Positions 1 to 12,290 are shown, numbered from the stretch's first letter. The stretch: DNA of 64,000 nt from Streptomyces fodineus (GCF_001735805.1 NZ_CP017248.1:2418001-2482000); one strand, 5' to 3'. Program-made: numbers and translations. Notes: generated by a model not told the origin, from the letters alone.

Positions 1-1737
1 CACGGCGACCACCAGGTCAAGGGACCGGGGCAGGGCGAGCGCCACGAACCGCTCGGCCCGCGCCCCGCGCCGGACGAGCAGCCGCGCCAGCCGGTTGGCG
101 CGGGCGTCCAGCTCGGCGTAGCTGAGCCGGTCACCGCCGAGCGAGACGGCGACGGCGCCCGGGGTGCGGGCGGCCTGGGCGGCGAAGCGGGCGGTCAGCG
201 TGTCCGGGTCGACTTGCGCGGCGGCCCGGGTGTCCGAGGGGACCTGGACGGCCGGGGTCCTCTGGGCGAGCCGGGTGTCCGGGCGGTCCTCGGCGGCCTG
301 CCTGTCCGCAGCGGCCTGGGCATGCTCGGCGGCCGGAGCGGCCTGGGCATCCTGGCCGGCCTCGGCGGCCGGGGGCCTCGGTGTGTTCCACTCCTCGATG
401 ACGCGGTGGAGTTCCTCGGCGTCCAGGATGTCCACGCGGCCGGCCGGCTGGGTCGGGTCGGCGGCGAAGGACTCGAAGATGCGTTCCAGGCGGCCGGCGA
501 TGCGGTGCACCGACGTGGTGTCGAAGAGGTCGGGACGGTGGTCCAGGCGCAGGGTGAGGCGGCCGTCGACCACGCTCGCGACGACGCCCAGGGCGTAGTG
601 GGTGGCGTCGGTGGCGTGCAGGCCGGTGAGGGTCAGGCCGTCGACCGGTGGCTGGAGTCCGGCCTCGTCGAGCGGGTAGTTCTCGAAGACCGCGATGGTG
701 TCGAAGAGGGTGCCGTGTCCGGCGACGCGCTGCACCTCGGTCAGCCCCAGGTGCTGATGGGCCATCAGGTCGGCCTGGCGGGTCTGGAGCCGGGCCAGGG
801 CGTCGGCCAGCGGCTCGGCGGCGGGCAGCTCGATGCGTACCGGCAGGGTGTTGATGAAGAGCCCGACCATGCTCTCGATGCCCGGTATCTCCGGCGGCCG
901 CCCGGACACGGTCGCGCCGAAGACGACGTCGTCGCGGCCGGTGAGCTTGGCGAGCAGCAGCGCCCAGGCGCCCTGCAGCACGGTGTTGAGCGTGAGCCCG
1001 TGCCGGCGGGCCTGGTCCCGCAGCGCGTCGGTGAGCCGTTCGGTCAGCCGCACCGTGAGGTGGCGGGGCGGCACAGTGGGCGGCGGCGCGTCGGCGGGGG
1101 CGAGCAGGCTCGGTCCGTCCAGCCCGGCCAGCGCCCGGCCCCAGGCGGCCTCGGCGGCCGCCTTGTCCTGTCCGTTCAGCCAGGCCAGGTACTGCCGGTA
1201 GGGGGTGACCGTCGGCAGGGCGGAGGCGTCGCCGCGGGCCGCGTACAGCTGGAACAGCTCCCGCACCAGGACCGGCATGGACCAGCCGTCCACCAGGATG
1301 TGGTGCTTGGTGAGGACGAGGCGGTGCCGCTCCTGGCCGAACCGGTACAGCGCGCAGCGCATCAGGGGCGGCCGGGTCAGGTCGAACCGCGTGGCCCGGT
1401 CGGCGGCGAGCAGCCGGTCCAGCTCGGCGCGCTGCCGGTCCGGGTCGGTCTCGCCCGACAGGTCGGTCTCCGTCCACGGCAGCGTGACCTCGTGGGGCAC
1501 GATCTGCACGGCGCGGCTGAGTCCCTCGTGCCGGAACGCGGCACGCAGGTTGGGGTGGCGGCGCAGCAGGGCCTCGGCGGCAGCCCGCAGTGCGGCGGCG
1601 TCGAGCGGCCCTTCCAGGTCGAAGCTCAGCTGCACGGTGTAGACGTCGGCGGCACGCTCGTCGTACAGCGCGTGGAAGAGCAGTCCTTCCTGCAGCGGCG
1701 AGAGCGGCAGTACGTCGGCGAGTCCCTGCTTCGTCAT
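1..1737 (-). CDS. NRPS (third NRPS gene), condensation domain and start of an adenylation domain; partial at window edge
   Basis: The visible ~579 residues begin with a full condensation domain. It has an N-terminal [15 protein letters not shown] motif, characteristic of DCL domains that accept a D-configured donor, and the catalytic HHILVDGWS motif near residue 147. The C5-type segment [13 protein letters not shown] follows. A linker rich in Ala, Gln and Asp then leads into the first core of an adenylation domain ([18 protein letters not shown]), where the window ends. The ATG overlaps the TGA of the upstream NRPS gene by four bases (ATGA), so translation is probably coupled. A DCL domain directly after an epimerase-terminated protein fits collinear assembly: this protein should extend the D-residue made by its predecessor. 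Substrate specificity lies outside the window. Domain identity is secure; total length is unknown. Confidence 0.95.
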   Translation of the reverse strand, partial: MTKQGLADVLPLSPLQEGLLFHALYDERAADVYTVQLSFDLEGPLDAAALRAAAEALLRRHPNLRAAFRHEGLSRAVQIVPHEVTLPWTETDLSGETDPDRQRAELDRLLAADRATRFDLTRPPLMRCALYRFGQERHRLVLTKHHILVDGWSMPVLVRELFQLYAARGDASALPTVTPYRQYLAWLNGQDKAAAEAAWGRALAGLDGPSLLAPADAPPPTVPPRHLTVRLTERLTDALRDQARRHGLTLNTVLQGAWALLLAKLTGRDDVVFGATVSGRPPEIPGIESMVGLFINTLPVRIELPAAEPLADALARLQTRQADLMAHQHLGLTEVQRVAGHGTLFDTIAVFENYPLDEAGLQPPVDGLTLTGLHATDATHYALGVVASVVDGRLTLRLDHRPDLFDTTSVHRIAGRLERIFESFAADPTQPAGRVDILDAEELHRVIEEWNTPRPPAAEAGQDAQAAPAAEHAQAAADRQAAEDRPDTRLAQRTPAVQVPSDTRAAAQVDPDTLTARFAAQAARTPGAVAVSLGGDRLSYAELDARANRLARLLVRRGARAERFVALALPRSLDLVVAV

Positions 1738-4700
1738 TGAGCGGTTCTCCAGTCGGCTTCCAGCAGGTCGATCTCGGCCTGGGACAGTGAGACGAGGGTC
1801 AGATCGGAGGGGGTGTGCCCGCCGGCCTCGGGGGCCCCGGCGTGGTCGGCCAGGACGGCCAGGGCACGCGCCCAGGTGCCGGCGAGGTCGGCGACCTCCG
1901 GTTCGGTGAACAGGTCGCCCGCCCAGGACCAGGTCGCCACCAGGCAGGGGCCTTCGGGGCGGTCCTCGGTGAGCGCGTTGAGTTCGAGTTCGTGGGTGAG
2001 CGGCATGGCCGGGTCGGCCCCGCCGCCGAGCGCGTCGGCCTCCGGCGCCGCCGTCCAGGGCTCCTCGCTCCGGGAGGCCGCCGGGAAGCGGCCCAGGTAG
2101 TTGAACCCCAGCTGCGGCGGGGCGGTGCGCGGCAGCGGGCCGCCCGGCACCAGATGACGGAGCATGCCGTGGCCGATGCCGCCGTCGGGCACCGCGCGCA
2201 GCTGCTCCTTGATCCGCTTGAGCGCCTCGCCGGCGGCGGGACCGCCGGACCAGAATCCGGAGCCGGTACGGTGTCCGGCCCCCGGGTCCAGGCGCACCGG
2301 GTGCAGGCTGGTGAACCAGCCGACGGTACGGGTGAGATCGGCGCCGTCGACGACGTCCTCCCGGCCGTGCCCCTCCAGGTCCACCAGGACGGCCGTACCA
2401 CTGCCCTTGCCCCGGCGGGTGCGCCAGTCGGCGACGGCCACGGCGAAGGCGGTGAGCAGGACGTCGTTGACGCCCGCGTGGTAGGCGGCGGGCACGTCGG
2501 CGAGCAGGGCCGCGGTGTGCTCCGGGGAGAGGGCGCGCACCAGGGTGCGTTCGGTGGCGAACGTGTCACGCCCGAGGTCCAGTCGTCCGCTGCCCAGCAC
2601 TGGATCGTCCCCGGCCGACTGCCGCCGCCACAGCGGCAGTTCGTCCGCGCGTCCCGGTGCCGCCGCGGTCAGCGCCTCGGACCACACGCGCAAGGGCGTC
2701 GGCACGGGGGCCGGGCTGGGCTCGGCGCCCTTGTCGAGCGCCTCGCAGGCGGCGGCGAGGTCGGGCACCAGGATGCGCCAGGACACCCCGTCGACCACCA
2801 GGTGGTGCGCGACGAGCAGCAGTCTGCCGCTCCGCCCCGGCCCGCCGTCGAACCACACGGCTTGGAGCATCACCCCGGCGTCCGGGTCGAGCCGGCCGGC
2901 GGCCGCGTCGGCCTCGGCGGCGACGGCCGCACGCGACTCCTCGGCCAGGGTGCCGGCCCACTCCGCCCGGCGGACCAGACCGGCCGCCCGGACCGTGCCC
3001 GGCCGCGGCACGTCGAGTGCCCAGTCGTCGTCCCGGACCAGCCGGGCGCGCAGGGCGTCATGGTGGTCGAGGAGCACCTGCAGGGCCTCGGTGAGCCGGT
3101 CCAGGGTGAGGCCCGCCGGGGTGTGCAGCAGGACGGACTGGTGGAACCGGCCGATGGGCCCGCCGCGTTCGCGCAGCCAGTGCACGATCGGGGTGGCGGG
3201 CACCCTGCCGGTGCCGCTGCCCGCCGGGAGCACCGGTACGGCCGCGTCCTCGGCCGCTTCGGCGACGAGGGCGAGTCCGGCGGGGGTTCTGTGCTCGAAG
3301 ACCTGGCCGGGCCTGATGACGAGCCCGGCGGCGCGGGCGCGGCTGACGAGCTGGATGGACATGATGCTGTCGCCACCGAGATCGAAGAAGCTGGCGTCGA
3401 CTCCGACGGACGTCAGGTTCAGCAGCTCCCCGAACAGCCCGCACAGGACTTCCTCGCGTTCGGTGGCTGCCTGGCGTCCGGTGGAGGCCGCGGAGAGGTC
3501 GGGGGCGGGCAGTGCCTTGCGGTCCAGCTTGCCGTTCGGGGTCTGCGGGAAGGCCTCGAGTACGACCACGGCGGCCGGGACCATGTAATCGGGCAGCGCC
3601 TCGCCGACATGGGCGCGCAGAGGGGCCGGGTCGGCGCTCGTACCGGCACGCGGGACGACGTAGGCGACCAGCTGCTTGACACCCGGGGTGTCCGCACGGA
3701 CGAGAACGGCCACCTGACCCACCGACTCGTGCCGGGCCAACACCGCCTCGATCTCACCGAGTTCGATACGGAAACCACGGATCTTGACCTGGTCGTCCGC
3801 CCGCCCGACGTACTCCAACTGCCCGTCCGCCCGCCAGCGGGCGAGGTCGCCCGTGCGGTACATCCGCTCACCCGGGCCACCGAAGGGCGCGGCCACGAAC
3901 CGCTCCGCAGTCAGCCCCGCCCGGCCCAGATACCCACGGGCCAGGGAGACTCCAGCGACGTACAACTCACCCGTCACCCCTGGTGGGACCGGGCGCAGGC
4001 GGGCATCGAGGACGTACAACCCGCTGTTGAACACCGGCCGCCCGATCGGCGGGACCTCTCCCGCACCGAGCGCGCCGCTCATGGACGCACAGACCGTCGT
4101 CTCGGTCGGGCCGTAGGCGTTGACCAGGTTCCGGCCCGCCGACCAACGCGCGACCACCTCACCCGACAGCGCCTCTCCGGCGGAGACGAGCGTGCCGCCC
4201 GGCAGCAGGTCCTCACCGGCGCCCATCGCCGCCAAAACCACCGGCGGGAGGGTGGCATGCGTGACCCGGTGGGTCCTGAGGGTGTCGGCCAGCGGCTCCC
4301 CCGGCTGCAGCCCCTGCGCCCCCGCCACGACAACGGCCGCACCGGAGAGCAGGCCCATGCACAGCTCCCAGAACGCCGCGTCGAAACTCGGCGAGGCGAA
4401 CTGCAGCACCCGGCTGCCCGGCCCGACACCCAGCCGCTCGGCCTGCGTGGCCAGCAGACTCGCCACACCCGCATGGGACACCACCACACCCTTCGGACGG
4501 CCGGTGGAACCCGAGGTGTAGATGACATAGGCGGGGTTCTCGGGCCGGACACGTGCACCAGGCGCAGTGGCCGGCACACCGGACAGGTCCAGCACGTCGA
4601 GCAGGACCGGTTGCGTGCCCTCCGGCAGGCAGTCCGTGGTCCCGGTGGTGGCCAGGACCAGCGCGGGACGGGCATCGCCGAGCATGTACGCGATCCGCTC

Positions 4701-5471
4701 CGCCGGATACGCCGGATCCACCGGCAGATACGCACCGCCCGCCTTCCACACCGCCAGCACGGCCACCACCAACTCCTCGCTGGAGCGGGGCAACGCGAGG
4801 GCCACCAGCGACTCCGCACCGATACCCGCGCCGACCAGGTGCTGCGCCAACCGGTTCGCCCGCACGTCCAGTTCCGCCGCCGACAGCGTGCCTTCGTCCG
4901 AGATCAACGCGGGCGCCTGCGGACCGGCCGCCCCCCGGCGCGCGAACAACTCGGGGACCGTCAAAGGCGAGATCTCGCGCCCGGCGCCGCTCCACTCCCC
5001 CAGCACCTGCCGCCGTTCGCCGGCGTCCAGTACGTCGTGGGAGCCGATGGGTGCGTCGGGGTCGGCGGTCAGGGCGTCCAGGAGTCGTACCAGCCGTGTG
5101 GCGATGGACCGCGCGGTCGCCGGGTCGAAGAGGTCGGTGGCGTACTCCAGCAGGCCCTCGACGGCGCCGTCCGGATGCTCGGTCATCTCGAAGGCGAGGT
5201 CGAACTTGGCGGCGCCGGTGTCGATACGGCGCACCCGCGTCTCCAGTCCGGGGAGGCGGAGGTCGGCGGCTGCGGTGTTCTGCAGCACCAGCATCACCTG
5301 GAACAGCGGATGCCGCGCCTGCGAACGCTCCGGCGCCACCACGTCCACCACCCGCTCGAACGGCACATCCTGATGCGCGTACGCCCCCAGATCCCACTCC
5401 CGCACCCGCCCCAGCAACTCACGGAAACCCGGATCACCCGACACATCCGTCCGCAACACCAGCGTGTTCAC
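1734..5471 (-). CDS. NRPS second gene, C-terminal part: (C)-A(Phe-like)-PCP-E, downstream of a frameshift
   Basis: This open frame starts inside a condensation domain, at the [10 protein letters not shown] (C5) segment, so it has no real start. It continues the adjacent NRPS frame to its right. After the C-domain remnant come an A domain (about residues 170-670; [26 protein letters not shown]), a PCP (LGGDSIMS, Ser near 699) and an epimerization domain (about 755-1230) with [18 protein letters not shown] and FNYLGRF. Reading the A-domain pocket against GrsA gives DAWTVAAVCK, almost the GrsA phenylalanine code, so D-Phe is the likely unit (inference). The third-position bias of the A core and of the C remnant differs from the rest of the gene. 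Its TGA overlaps the next NRPS start. Codon coupling and domain order imply one ~2,125-residue A-PCP-C-A-PCP-E protein before the break. Confidence 0.9.
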   Translation of the reverse strand: MNTLVLRTDVSGDPGFRELLGRVREWDLGAYAHQDVPFERVVDVVAPERSQARHPLFQVMLVLQNTAAADLRLPGLETRVRRIDTGAAKFDLAFEMTEHPDGAVEGLLEYATDLFDPATARSIATRLVRLLDALTADPDAPIGSHDVLDAGERRQVLGEWSGAGREISPLTVPELFARRGAAGPQAPALISDEGTLSAAELDVRANRLAQHLVGAGIGAESLVALALPRSSEELVVAVLAVWKAGGAYLPVDPAYPAERIAYMLGDARPALVLATTGTTDCLPEGTQPVLLDVLDLSGVPATAPGARVRPENPAYVIYTSGSTGRPKGVVVSHAGVASLLATQAERLGVGPGSRVLQFASPSFDAAFWELCMGLLSGAAVVVAGAQGLQPGEPLADTLRTHRVTHATLPPVVLAAMGAGEDLLPGGTLVSAGEALSGEVVARWSAGRNLVNAYGPTETTVCASMSGALGAGEVPPIGRPVFNSGLYVLDARLRPVPPGVTGELYVAGVSLARGYLGRAGLTAERFVAAPFGGPGERMYRTGDLARWRADGQLEYVGRADDQVKIRGFRIELGEIEAVLARHESVGQVAVLVRADTPGVKQLVAYVVPRAGTSADPAPLRAHVGEALPDYMVPAAVVVLEAFPQTPNGKLDRKALPAPDLSAASTGRQAATEREEVLCGLFGELLNLTSVGVDASFFDLGGDSIMSIQLVSRARAAGLVIRPGQVFEHRTPAGLALVAEAAEDAAVPVLPAGSGTGRVPATPIVHWLRERGGPIGRFHQSVLLHTPAGLTLDRLTEALQVLLDHHDALRARLVRDDDWALDVPRPGTVRAAGLVRRAEWAGTLAEESRAAVAAEADAAAGRLDPDAGVMLQAVWFDGGPGRSGRLLLVAHHLVVDGVSWRILVPDLAAACEALDKGAEPSPAPVPTPLRVWSEALTAAAPGRADELPLWRRQSAGDDPVLGSGRLDLGRDTFATERTLVRALSPEHTAALLADVPAAYHAGVNDVLLTAFAVAVADWRTRRGKGSGTAVLVDLEGHGREDVVDGADLTRTVGWFTSLHPVRLDPGAGHRTGSGFWSGGPAAGEALKRIKEQLRAVPDGGIGHGMLRHLVPGGPLPRTAPPQLGFNYLGRFPAASRSEEPWTAAPEADALGGGADPAMPLTHELELNALTEDRPEGPCLVATWSWAGDLFTEPEVADLAGTWARALAVLADHAGAPEAGGHTPSDLTLVSLSQAEIDLLEADWRTAQ

Positions 5472-8101
5472 GAAGAACCCGACCAGATCACCCAGCGCCT
5501 CGTCCTGACGCCCCGCGATCGCACCACCCAGCGGAACGTCCTCCCCGCACCCAACCGCGACAACAACGCAGCCAGACCCGCCTGCAACACCATGAACACC
5601 GTCGCCCGCGACTCACGGGCCACCTGCCTCAGGCGCAGGCCCAGTTCGGCCGGGAGGGCGAAGGCGTGGGTGGCGCCGCGGTGGCTTGCCACGGCCGGGC
5701 GGGGCCGGTCCGTGGGCAGCTCCAGCAGGTCCGGCGCGCCCGCCAACTCGGTCTTCCAGAAGTCCAGTTGGCGAGAGACCAGGCTCGCCGGGTCCGACTC
5801 CTCCCCCAGCAGCTCCCGCTGCCACAGGCTGTAGTCCGCGTACTGCACCGACAGCGCCGGCCACTGCGGCACGTCACCGGCCATGCGGGCCTCGTACGCC
5901 ACCGCCAGATCCCGGCCCAGCGGCACCAACGACCAGCCGTCGGCGGCGATGTGGTGCACTGTCAGCAGCAGCACCTGGTCCTCGGCGCCCAGCGCGAACA
6001 GCTCTGCCCGCACCGGCAGCTCCGAAGCCAGATCGAAACCCCGGCCGGCCGCAGCCGCCAGCATCTCCTCCAGCTCACCCTCGCCGACGTCGGTCACCGG
6101 CAGCTCAGGACGAACGTCATCGAGCACCTCCTGCCACGGCACGCCCCCCTCCTCCGGGAACACCGTGCGCAGGCTCTCGTGCCGGGCCACCACATCACCC
6201 AGCGCCGCCCGCAGCGCCGCCCGGTCCACCGCACCCCGCAGCCGCAGGGCGTACGGGAGGTTGTAGGCGGCGGTCTTGTTCTCCAGCCGGTTCAGGAACC
6301 ACAGCCGGCGCTGGGCGGAGGACAGCGGGACGCGGTCGGGGCGGACGGCGGGGCGTACCGCGGGGCGGGCGGTCTGCGCGTCGGCGAGGCGGTCGGCGAG
6401 CGCGGCGGCCGTGGGTGCCTCGAAGATCGTACGGACGGCGAGTTCGACGCCGAGGGCGGTCCGGATCCGGCTGACCAGGCGGGTGGCGAGCAGCGAGTGA
6501 CCGCCCAGGTGGAAGAAGTCGTCGTCGATGGTGGCCGACGGCAGCGAGAGGACGTCGGCGAAGAGACCGCACAGGATCTCCTCCTGCGCGGTGCGGGGCG
6601 CTCGCCCCGTGGTCCCGGCCGCGAAGTCGGGGGCGGGCAGCGCCCTGCGGTCCAGCTTGCCGTTGGGGGTCAGCGGGAAGCGGTCGAGGGTGACGAAGGC
6701 GGCCGGGACCATGTAGTCGGGCAGGGTGCGGGCGGCCAGTTCGCGCAGTGCGGCCGGGGTGGGGGCGTCCTCGCCCGGGACCGGTACGACGTAGGCGGCG
6801 AGCAGCGTGGAGCCGGGGCGGTCCTCGCGGGCCAGGACGGCGGCCTGGGCGACGGCCGGATGCGTGGCGAGGACGGACTCGATCTCGCCGAGCTCGATCC
6901 GGAAGCCGCGGATCTTGACCTGGTGGTCGACGCGGCCGAGGTAGTCGATGTCGCCGTCGGCCCGGCGGCGGGCGAGGTCGCCGGTGCGGTACATGCGGGC
7001 GCCGGGCGGTCCGAAGGGGTCGGCGACGAACCGCTCGGCGGTCAGGCCGGGCCGTCCCCGGTAGCCGCGGGCCAGTCCCTCGCCGCCGATGTAGAGCTCG
7101 CCCTCGTCGCCGGGTTGCAGCCGCTCGTCGAGGACGTACAGGGTGGTGTTCCGGATGGGGCCGCCGATGCTGGGCAGGGCGGCGGCGTCCGCGAGGCGCA
7201 CGGCGGTCGACCAGACGGTGGTCTCGGTGGGCCCGTACAGGTTGGTGACCTCCGTGCCGAGCGCGGTCATCGCGGCGGCGAGCGAGGGCGGCAGCGCCTC
7301 GCCGCCCACCAGCATCCGCAATCCCCGTACGGGGTCCGGCTGTTCGGCGGTCAGGGCCTGCCACAGCGAGGGGGTGGCCTGGAGGACGGTTGTGCCGCTC
7401 GCGGTGGCGAGCGCAGCGAGCCGGGCGGGGTCGATGACGGTGTCCCGGGGTGCGATGACCACCGCGGCTCCGGAGATGAGCGGCAGGTACAGCTCGACGA
7501 CGGCGATGTCGAAGGCCACGGTGGTGACGGCCAGCAGCCGGTCCCGGTCGGTCAGGGGGAAGCGGTCCGCCATGGAGGACAGGAAGTTGAGCAGGTTCCG
7601 GCGGGTGATGAGCACGCCCTTGGGGCGGCCGGTGGAGCCGGAGGTGTAGATCGTGTAGGCGGGGTGGGCGGGCCGCAGCGGGGTGAGGCGGTCGGCGTCG
7701 GTGAGGTCGTCGCCGCGGAGCGGGGCGGCCTGCGCCTCGGCCGCGGTGAGCCGTTCGGCGTCGAGGTGCAGGGCGGGGCGTGCGTCGTCGAGGATGTAGC
7801 GGACGCGGTCGGCCGGGTAGTCGGGGTCGAGCGGCACGTATCCGGCACCGGACTTGAGCACGGCCAGCAGCGCGACGAGCAGGTCGAGGGAGCGCGGCAG
7901 GGTGAGTGCCACCAGCGTTTCGGGGCCGGCGCCGTGGGCGACCAGCGCCCGGGCGAGCCGGTTGGCGCGGGCGTTGAGCGCGGCGTAGGTGAGGCGCTGT
8001 CCCTCGAAGAGCACGGCGGTGGCGTGCGGGGTCCGGGCGGCCTGGGCCTCGATCAGCTCCGTCGGGTCGGCGTCCGGCACGGCGCGCACGGTGTCGTTCA
8101 T
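5468..8101 (-). CDS. NRPS second gene, N-terminal part: A(Gly-like)-PCP-C, truncated by a frameshift
   Basis: The protein opens directly with an adenylation domain (about residues 1-520; [26 protein letters not shown]), then a PCP (LGGHSLLAT, Ser near 538) and the first ~250 residues of a condensation domain with [11 protein letters not shown] module lacking an N-terminal C domain normally initiates a peptide. The pocket code reads approximately DIVQLGLVWK, closest to the glycine codes I remember (DILQLGLIWK type), so glycine is a tentative call. The last ~25 residues, after LSRLGAG, are junk from a shifted frame. Restoring one G there gives the expected [18 protein letters not shown] and joins the downstream frame. 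I chose ATG 8101, with AAGGGTGG about 8 bases upstream, over a GTG 12 bases earlier. Confidence 0.9.
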   Translation of the reverse strand: MNDTVRAVPDADPTELIEAQAARTPHATAVLFEGQRLTYAALNARANRLARALVAHGAGPETLVALTLPRSLDLLVALLAVLKSGAGYVPLDPDYPADRVRYILDDARPALHLDAERLTAAEAQAAPLRGDDLTDADRLTPLRPAHPAYTIYTSGSTGRPKGVLITRRNLLNFLSSMADRFPLTDRDRLLAVTTVAFDIAVVELYLPLISGAAVVIAPRDTVIDPARLAALATASGTTVLQATPSLWQALTAEQPDPVRGLRMLVGGEALPPSLAAAMTALGTEVTNLYGPTETTVWSTAVRLADAAALPSIGGPIRNTTLYVLDERLQPGDEGELYIGGEGLARGYRGRPGLTAERFVADPFGPPGARMYRTGDLARRRADGDIDYLGRVDHQVKIRGFRIELGEIESVLATHPAVAQAAVLAREDRPGSTLLAAYVVPVPGEDAPTPAALRELAARTLPDYMVPAAFVTLDRFPLTPNGKLDRRALPAPDFAAGTTGRAPRTAQEEILCGLFADVLSLPSATIDDDFFHLGGHSLLATRLVSRIRTALGVELAVRTIFEAPTAAALADRLADAQTARPAVRPAVRPDRVPLSSAQRRLWFLNRLENKTAAYNLPYALRLRGAVDRAALRAALGDVVARHESLRTVFPEEGGVPWQEVLDDVRPELPVTDVGEGELEEMLAAAAGRGFDLASELPVRAELFALGAEDQVLLLTVHHIAADGWSLVPLGRDLAVAYEARMAGDVPQWPALSVQYADYSLWQRELLGEESDPASLVSRQLDFWKTELAGAPDLLELPTDRPRPAVASHRGATHAFALPAELGLRLRQVARESRATVFMVLQAGLAALLSRLGAGRTFRWVVRSRGVRTRRWVIWSGSS

Positions 8102-8146
8102 CGTGGTAACCACCCTTGAATGGCTGTCGGTTGCGCGGTCGGCCGG

Positions 8147-11100
8147 TCAGACGCCGGCGGGGGACGGCTGGGGGGCCGCGGCCTCGATGCGCCGCAGCTC
8201 GGCCGCGAGGATCCGGCCGATCTCGGCGAGGGCCGCGGGTTTCATCAGGTCGTTGTGGCTGCGCTCCAGGTAGTGGGCGGTGATGTCGCCGCCGACGTAG
8301 GGGCGCCAGGTCTCGGGGGTGGGTGAGATGTCGACCTTGTCGAGCGAGGCGACCAGGACGGTGACGTCCGAGTCGAACCGGTCGGGCACGAACTCGTGGA
8401 CGAGGTCGCGTCCGTTGGCGTACACCCGGCCGATGGCCGCGATGTGGTGGGGTTCCAGGCTGGCGAGGGAGCTGCCGAGCCTGCGCAGGATCTGGACGAC
8501 CTTGTCGTGCCGCAGCGGTTTCTTGCCGAGGTAGCGGCGGTCGTATCCGACCCAGCGCAGCAGGTCGGCGAGGATCTCCTGTTCGCCCAGTTCGGCGAGG
8601 GTCTGCCCGGGGTAGGTGTCGAGGATGGCGAGCAGCCCGACCTCCTCGCCGGCGGCCTGGAGGGCACAGGCGATGACGTGGGCGGCGATCCCGCCCGAGG
8701 AGTAGCCGAGCAGATGGTAGGGGCCGTGCGGCTGGATGCGGCGGATCTGCTCGATGTAGTCGGCGGCCATCTCGTGGAAGGAGCCGGGCAGCGGGCCGGT
8801 GCCGTCCAGGCCGCGGGCCTGGAGGGCGTAGACGGGGACGTCCGGGTCGAGGTGGCGGATGAGTCCGGCGTAGCACCAGCCGAGGCCGCCGGCGGGGTGC
8901 ACGCAGAAGACGGCGGGGCGGCTGCCGTGCGGGCGCAGCGGCAGTACGACGTCGAGCGGGTCCTCGTGCCGGTCGCCGCCGGCGATCCTGGCCGCGAGGA
9001 GGGCGGGGGTGGGGGCTTCGAAGACGCTGCGGATGGTCAGTTCGGCGCCGAAGGTCTCGCGGACCCGGTTGATCAGGCGGGTGGCGAGCAGGGAGTGGCC
9101 GCCGAGGGCGAAGAAGTTGTCGTCCATGCCGGTGCGGGGCAGTCCGAGCACATCGGCGAAGAGGTGGCAGACCAGCTCCTCGCGGGGGTTGCCGGGGGCG
9201 CGTCCGGTGCCGGCGGTGGCGAGGTCGGGGGCGGGCAGCGCGCGCCGGTCCAGCTTGCCGTTGGGGGTGACGGGCAGTTCGGGGAGGCCGACGAAGGCGG
9301 CGGGGATCATGTGGTCGGGCAGGTGCGCGGCGAGTTCGCGGCGCAGTTCGTCGGTGCCGGGTGCGGTGCCGTCGGACGGTACGACGTAGGCGACGATGCG
9401 TTTCTCGCCGGGCTGGTCCTCGCGGGTGACGACGGCGGTGTGGCGGATGCCCGGGTGCCGGGCGAGGGCGGTCTCGATCTCGCCGAGTTCGATGCGCAGG
9501 CCGCGGATCTTGACCTGGTCGTCGGTGCGGCCGAGGTAGACGAGCGCGCCGTGGTCGCTCCAGCGGGCGAGGTCGCCGGTGCGGTACATCCGCGATCCGG
9601 GCGGACCGTAGGGGTCGGCGACGAACCGTTCGGCGCTCAGGCCGGGCCGGCCGAGGTAGCCGCGGGCCGGCTGGACTCCGGCGAGGTAGAGCTCTCCGGG
9701 GGTGCCGGGCGCGGCCGGGCGCAGGGCGGGGTCGAGGACGTAGGTGCGGGTGTTCCAGATGGGGTGGCCGATGGGCACGGGTCCGGCGCCGGGTGCGCAC
9801 TCCCAGCAGGTGACGTCGACGGCCGCCTCGGTGGGGCCGTACAGGTTGTAGAGCCCGACGCGCGGCAGCACCCGGAAGAAGCGGTTCTGCAGCTCCTCGG
9901 GGAGGGCCTCGCCGCTGCAGATCACCCGGCGCAGTCCGGTGCAGCGGGCGGCGGCGGGTTCCTCCAGGAAGACCTGGAGCATGGAGGGGACGAAGTGGGT
10001 GGTGGTGATCCGCTCGGCCCGGATGAGCTCGGCCAGGTAACGGGGGTCCTTGTGCCCCTCGGGGCGGGCGACGACGAGGGCGGCGCCGGTGATCAGCGGC
10101 CAGAAGAACTCCCAGACGGAGACGTCGAATCCGGAGGGTGTCTTCTGCAGGACGCGGTCGTCGGCGCCGAGTCCGTAGCGGTGCTGCATCCACAGCAGCC
10201 GGTTGGCGATGGCCCGGTGGGGGACGACGGCGCCCTTGGGGCGGCCGGTGGAGCCGGAGGTGTAGATGACGTACGCCGGGTGGTCGCCGGCCGGCGCCGG
10301 GCCGGCGGGCGGGGTGCCGGGCTGGGCCGCGAGCCGGTCGGCGGTGTCGTCGGCGTCCAGGACGAGCAGGGGCACGGACAGTTCGCCGGGCAGTCCCGCC
10401 GCCGTCGTCGCGGTGGTCAGCAGCAGCGCGGGGCGGGCGTCGCCGAGCATGAACCGGATGCGCTCGGCCGGGTAGTCGGGGTCCACGGGCAGATAGGCGG
10501 CGCCCGCCTTGACCACCGCGAGCAGGGCGGTGACCAGGTCCGGGGAGCGGGGCACGGCCAGCGCCACGATGCTCTCCGGGCCGACGCCGCTCGCGCGCAG
10601 CAGGTGGGCGAGCCGGTCGGCGCGGGCGTGCAGCTCGCGGTAGGTCAGCGTGCTGTCCTCGAAGCGCAGCGCCGGGGCCCCGGGGGTGCGCCGGGCCTGC
10701 TGTTCGAGCAGCTCGGTCAGGGTGGTGTCCGGCACCGGGTGGGCCGTGTCGTTGTGGGCCCGTACCACCAGGTCGCGCTCGGTGGCGTCCAGGAGGTCGA
10801 TGTGCCCGACGGGGGTGTCGGGGCCGGCGTCGGCCAGCCGCTGCAGGAAGCCGATGAAGCGGTGCTGGTGGGCGGCGAGCTGCTCGCCGGAGTACAGGGC
10901 GGGGTTGGCGTCGAAGTCGACCTGGAGGCCGCGGCCGTCGGAGCGCTCGTACACGATCAGCGAGAGGTCGTCGGAGGGGCCGATGGAGAGGTTGTGCACG
11001 ACGGCGGGGGCGTCGCCGAACGTGAGCCCGTAGTCGAACATCATGATGTTGATCTCGGGGCCGGTGAGCCGTCCGCCGCCGCCCAGCAGATTGCGGTCGC

Positions 11101-12100
11101 GGACCAGGTCCTCGTACCGGTAGTGCTGGTGCTTCATCACCGCGCGCAGTTCCGCCGAGACCTGCTCCAGGAGGGCGGCCAGGGTCAGGCCCTGGGTGAC
11201 GGGCACCCGCAGCGGCACCACGTTGGAGACCATGCCCGGCACCGACCGGGCGGCGCGGCCGAGTCGGCAGGAGACGGGGACGCCGAGGACCACCTCGTCG
11301 GCTCCGGTGGAGCGCTGCAGATACAGGGCCGCGGCGGTCATCATCGTGGCCGGCCAGGTCACGCCCACCTCGCGGGCGGTGTCCCGCAGCCGTTCCAGGC
11401 CGTCCGTGGTCAGGAAGGAGGTACGGCGGACCAGGCCGTGGGCCATGACCGGCGTACGGTCGGACAGGCCGGCCGGCTCGGGGCAGCCGGCCAGCCGCTC
11501 GCGCCAGAACTCGCGGTCGGCGGCGAAGCGTTCACCGCGGCGGTACGCGGCGTCGGCCTCGACCAGGTCGGCGACGGGCCCGAATCCGCTCGGCGCGGGT
11601 TCCCGGCCCGCGGCGAGCGCGGTGTACAGGTCGGCGGCGCGCCGGGCGAGCAGGGCGACGGCGAAGCCGTCCACGGTCACGTGGTGGTAGCGGTAGAACC
11701 ACAGGTACCGGTCGGTGGCCACGCGCAGCAGCGCGAAACGGAACAGCAGGTCGTGGCGCGGGTCGACGGGCTCGGCGAGGGTCTCGCGCATCCACTGCTC
11801 CGCCGCCGTCTCCGGGTCCTCCTCGTGCCGCAGGTCCAGCCGCTGAAGCGTCCACCGCGGGTCGGGGTCGGCGATCTGCCACAGGCCCTCGCCGTCCTCG
11901 ACGACGCGCATCCTCAGTGCCTCGGCCTCCCGTACGAGGCGGCGCAGCGCCTGCTCGAAGACGTCGGCGTCGATGGCCCCGCGTATCTCCAGGTATTCGG
12001 CCGCGTTGTAGATCGGGTTCTTCGGGTCCAGCTGCTGGGCGAACCAGATTCCGGCCTGGGCCGCGGTCAGCGGTATACCGTCTCCAAGCATGATTCTCAT
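8147..12100 (-). CDS. NRPS first gene, EntF-like C-A(Ser)-PCP-TE
   Basis: The 1,317-residue protein has a C domain (about 1-430; YHHVTVDGF), an A domain (about 450-950), a PCP (LGGHSLLAT, Ser near 1003) and a terminal thioesterase (about 1060-1310; GYSSGG, Ser near 1133). The A-domain pocket reads DVWHISLVDK against the EntF serine code DVWHFSLVDK, and the surrounding sequence ([30 protein letters not shown]) is strikingly EntF-like, so serine activation is a strong call. EntF's C domain accepts an aryl group from a separate carrier protein. By analogy this one may take the polyene acyl chain from an ACP of the cluster and acylate serine (inference). It is odd that a TE-bearing protein is encoded first in the NRPS set; gene order need not equal assembly order. 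A strong hairpin lies between it and the upstream mbtH-like gene. Confidence 0.95.
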   Translation of the reverse strand: MRIMLGDGIPLTAAQAGIWFAQQLDPKNPIYNAAEYLEIRGAIDADVFEQALRRLVREAEALRMRVVEDGEGLWQIADPDPRWTLQRLDLRHEEDPETAAEQWMRETLAEPVDPRHDLLFRFALLRVATDRYLWFYRYHHVTVDGFAVALLARRAADLYTALAAGREPAPSGFGPVADLVEADAAYRRGERFAADREFWRERLAGCPEPAGLSDRTPVMAHGLVRRTSFLTTDGLERLRDTAREVGVTWPATMMTAAALYLQRSTGADEVVLGVPVSCRLGRAARSVPGMVSNVVPLRVPVTQGLTLAALLEQVSAELRAVMKHQHYRYEDLVRDRNLLGGGGRLTGPEINIMMFDYGLTFGDAPAVVHNLSIGPSDDLSLIVYERSDGRGLQVDFDANPALYSGEQLAAHQHRFIGFLQRLADAGPDTPVGHIDLLDATERDLVVRAHNDTAHPVPDTTLTELLEQQARRTPGAPALRFEDSTLTYRELHARADRLAHLLRASGVGPESIVALAVPRSPDLVTALLAVVKAGAAYLPVDPDYPAERIRFMLGDARPALLLTTATTAAGLPGELSVPLLVLDADDTADRLAAQPGTPPAGPAPAGDHPAYVIYTSGSTGRPKGAVVPHRAIANRLLWMQHRYGLGADDRVLQKTPSGFDVSVWEFFWPLITGAALVVARPEGHKDPRYLAELIRAERITTTHFVPSMLQVFLEEPAAARCTGLRRVICSGEALPEELQNRFFRVLPRVGLYNLYGPTEAAVDVTCWECAPGAGPVPIGHPIWNTRTYVLDPALRPAAPGTPGELYLAGVQPARGYLGRPGLSAERFVADPYGPPGSRMYRTGDLARWSDHGALVYLGRTDDQVKIRGLRIELGEIETALARHPGIRHTAVVTREDQPGEKRIVAYVVPSDGTAPGTDELRRELAAHLPDHMIPAAFVGLPELPVTPNGKLDRRALPAPDLATAGTGRAPGNPREELVCHLFADVLGLPRTGMDDNFFALGGHSLLATRLINRVRETFGAELTIRSVFEAPTPALLAARIAGGDRHEDPLDVVLPLRPHGSRPAVFCVHPAGGLGWCYAGLIRHLDPDVPVYALQARGLDGTGPLPGSFHEMAADYIEQIRRIQPHGPYHLLGYSSGGIAAHVIACALQAAGEEVGLLAILDTYPGQTLAELGEQEILADLLRWVGYDRRYLGKKPLRHDKVVQILRRLGSSLASLEPHHIAAIGRVYANGRDLVHEFVPDRFDSDVTVLVASLDKVDISPTPETWRPYVGGDITAHYLERSHNDLMKPAALAEIGRILAAELRRIEAAAPQPSPAGV

Positions 12101-12234
12101 CCACCCCTAGCGGACAACTTCAGTGAAAAACCTCGGGCAGTGGTTCCGGGGAACGGATTGAACTCTCGCATCCACCGGAATTCGCCGACAACGCCCACTG
12201 CATCAACCTGCCAACCGGGCCCGGAAACACGGAA

Positions 12235-12264
12235 CGGGCGGTGGCAGACAACTGCCACCGCCCG
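12235..12264. terminator. Perfect 13-bp hairpin between the mbtH-like gene and the first NRPS gene
   Basis: The arms CGGGCGGTGGCAG and CTGCCACCGCCCG are perfectly complementary around a 4-base ACAA loop. It lies 26 bases past the MbtH stop and about 135 bases before the first NRPS start, in the direction of transcription. It would act as a terminator or attenuator separating the polyketide/MbtH operon from the NRPS genes. There is no T-tract, which is common for Streptomyces terminators. Confidence 0.7.
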
Positions 12265-12290
12265 CCGGCGACCTGCCGGGTGCGCCCCGG

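Noticed and set aside
1815..5834. Very long plus-strand open frame across the NRPS genes
   Set aside because: It is the antisense shadow of GC-rich NRPS coding sequence, rich in Arg/Gly/Gln, with no domain; the minus strand carries complete NRPS motifs.
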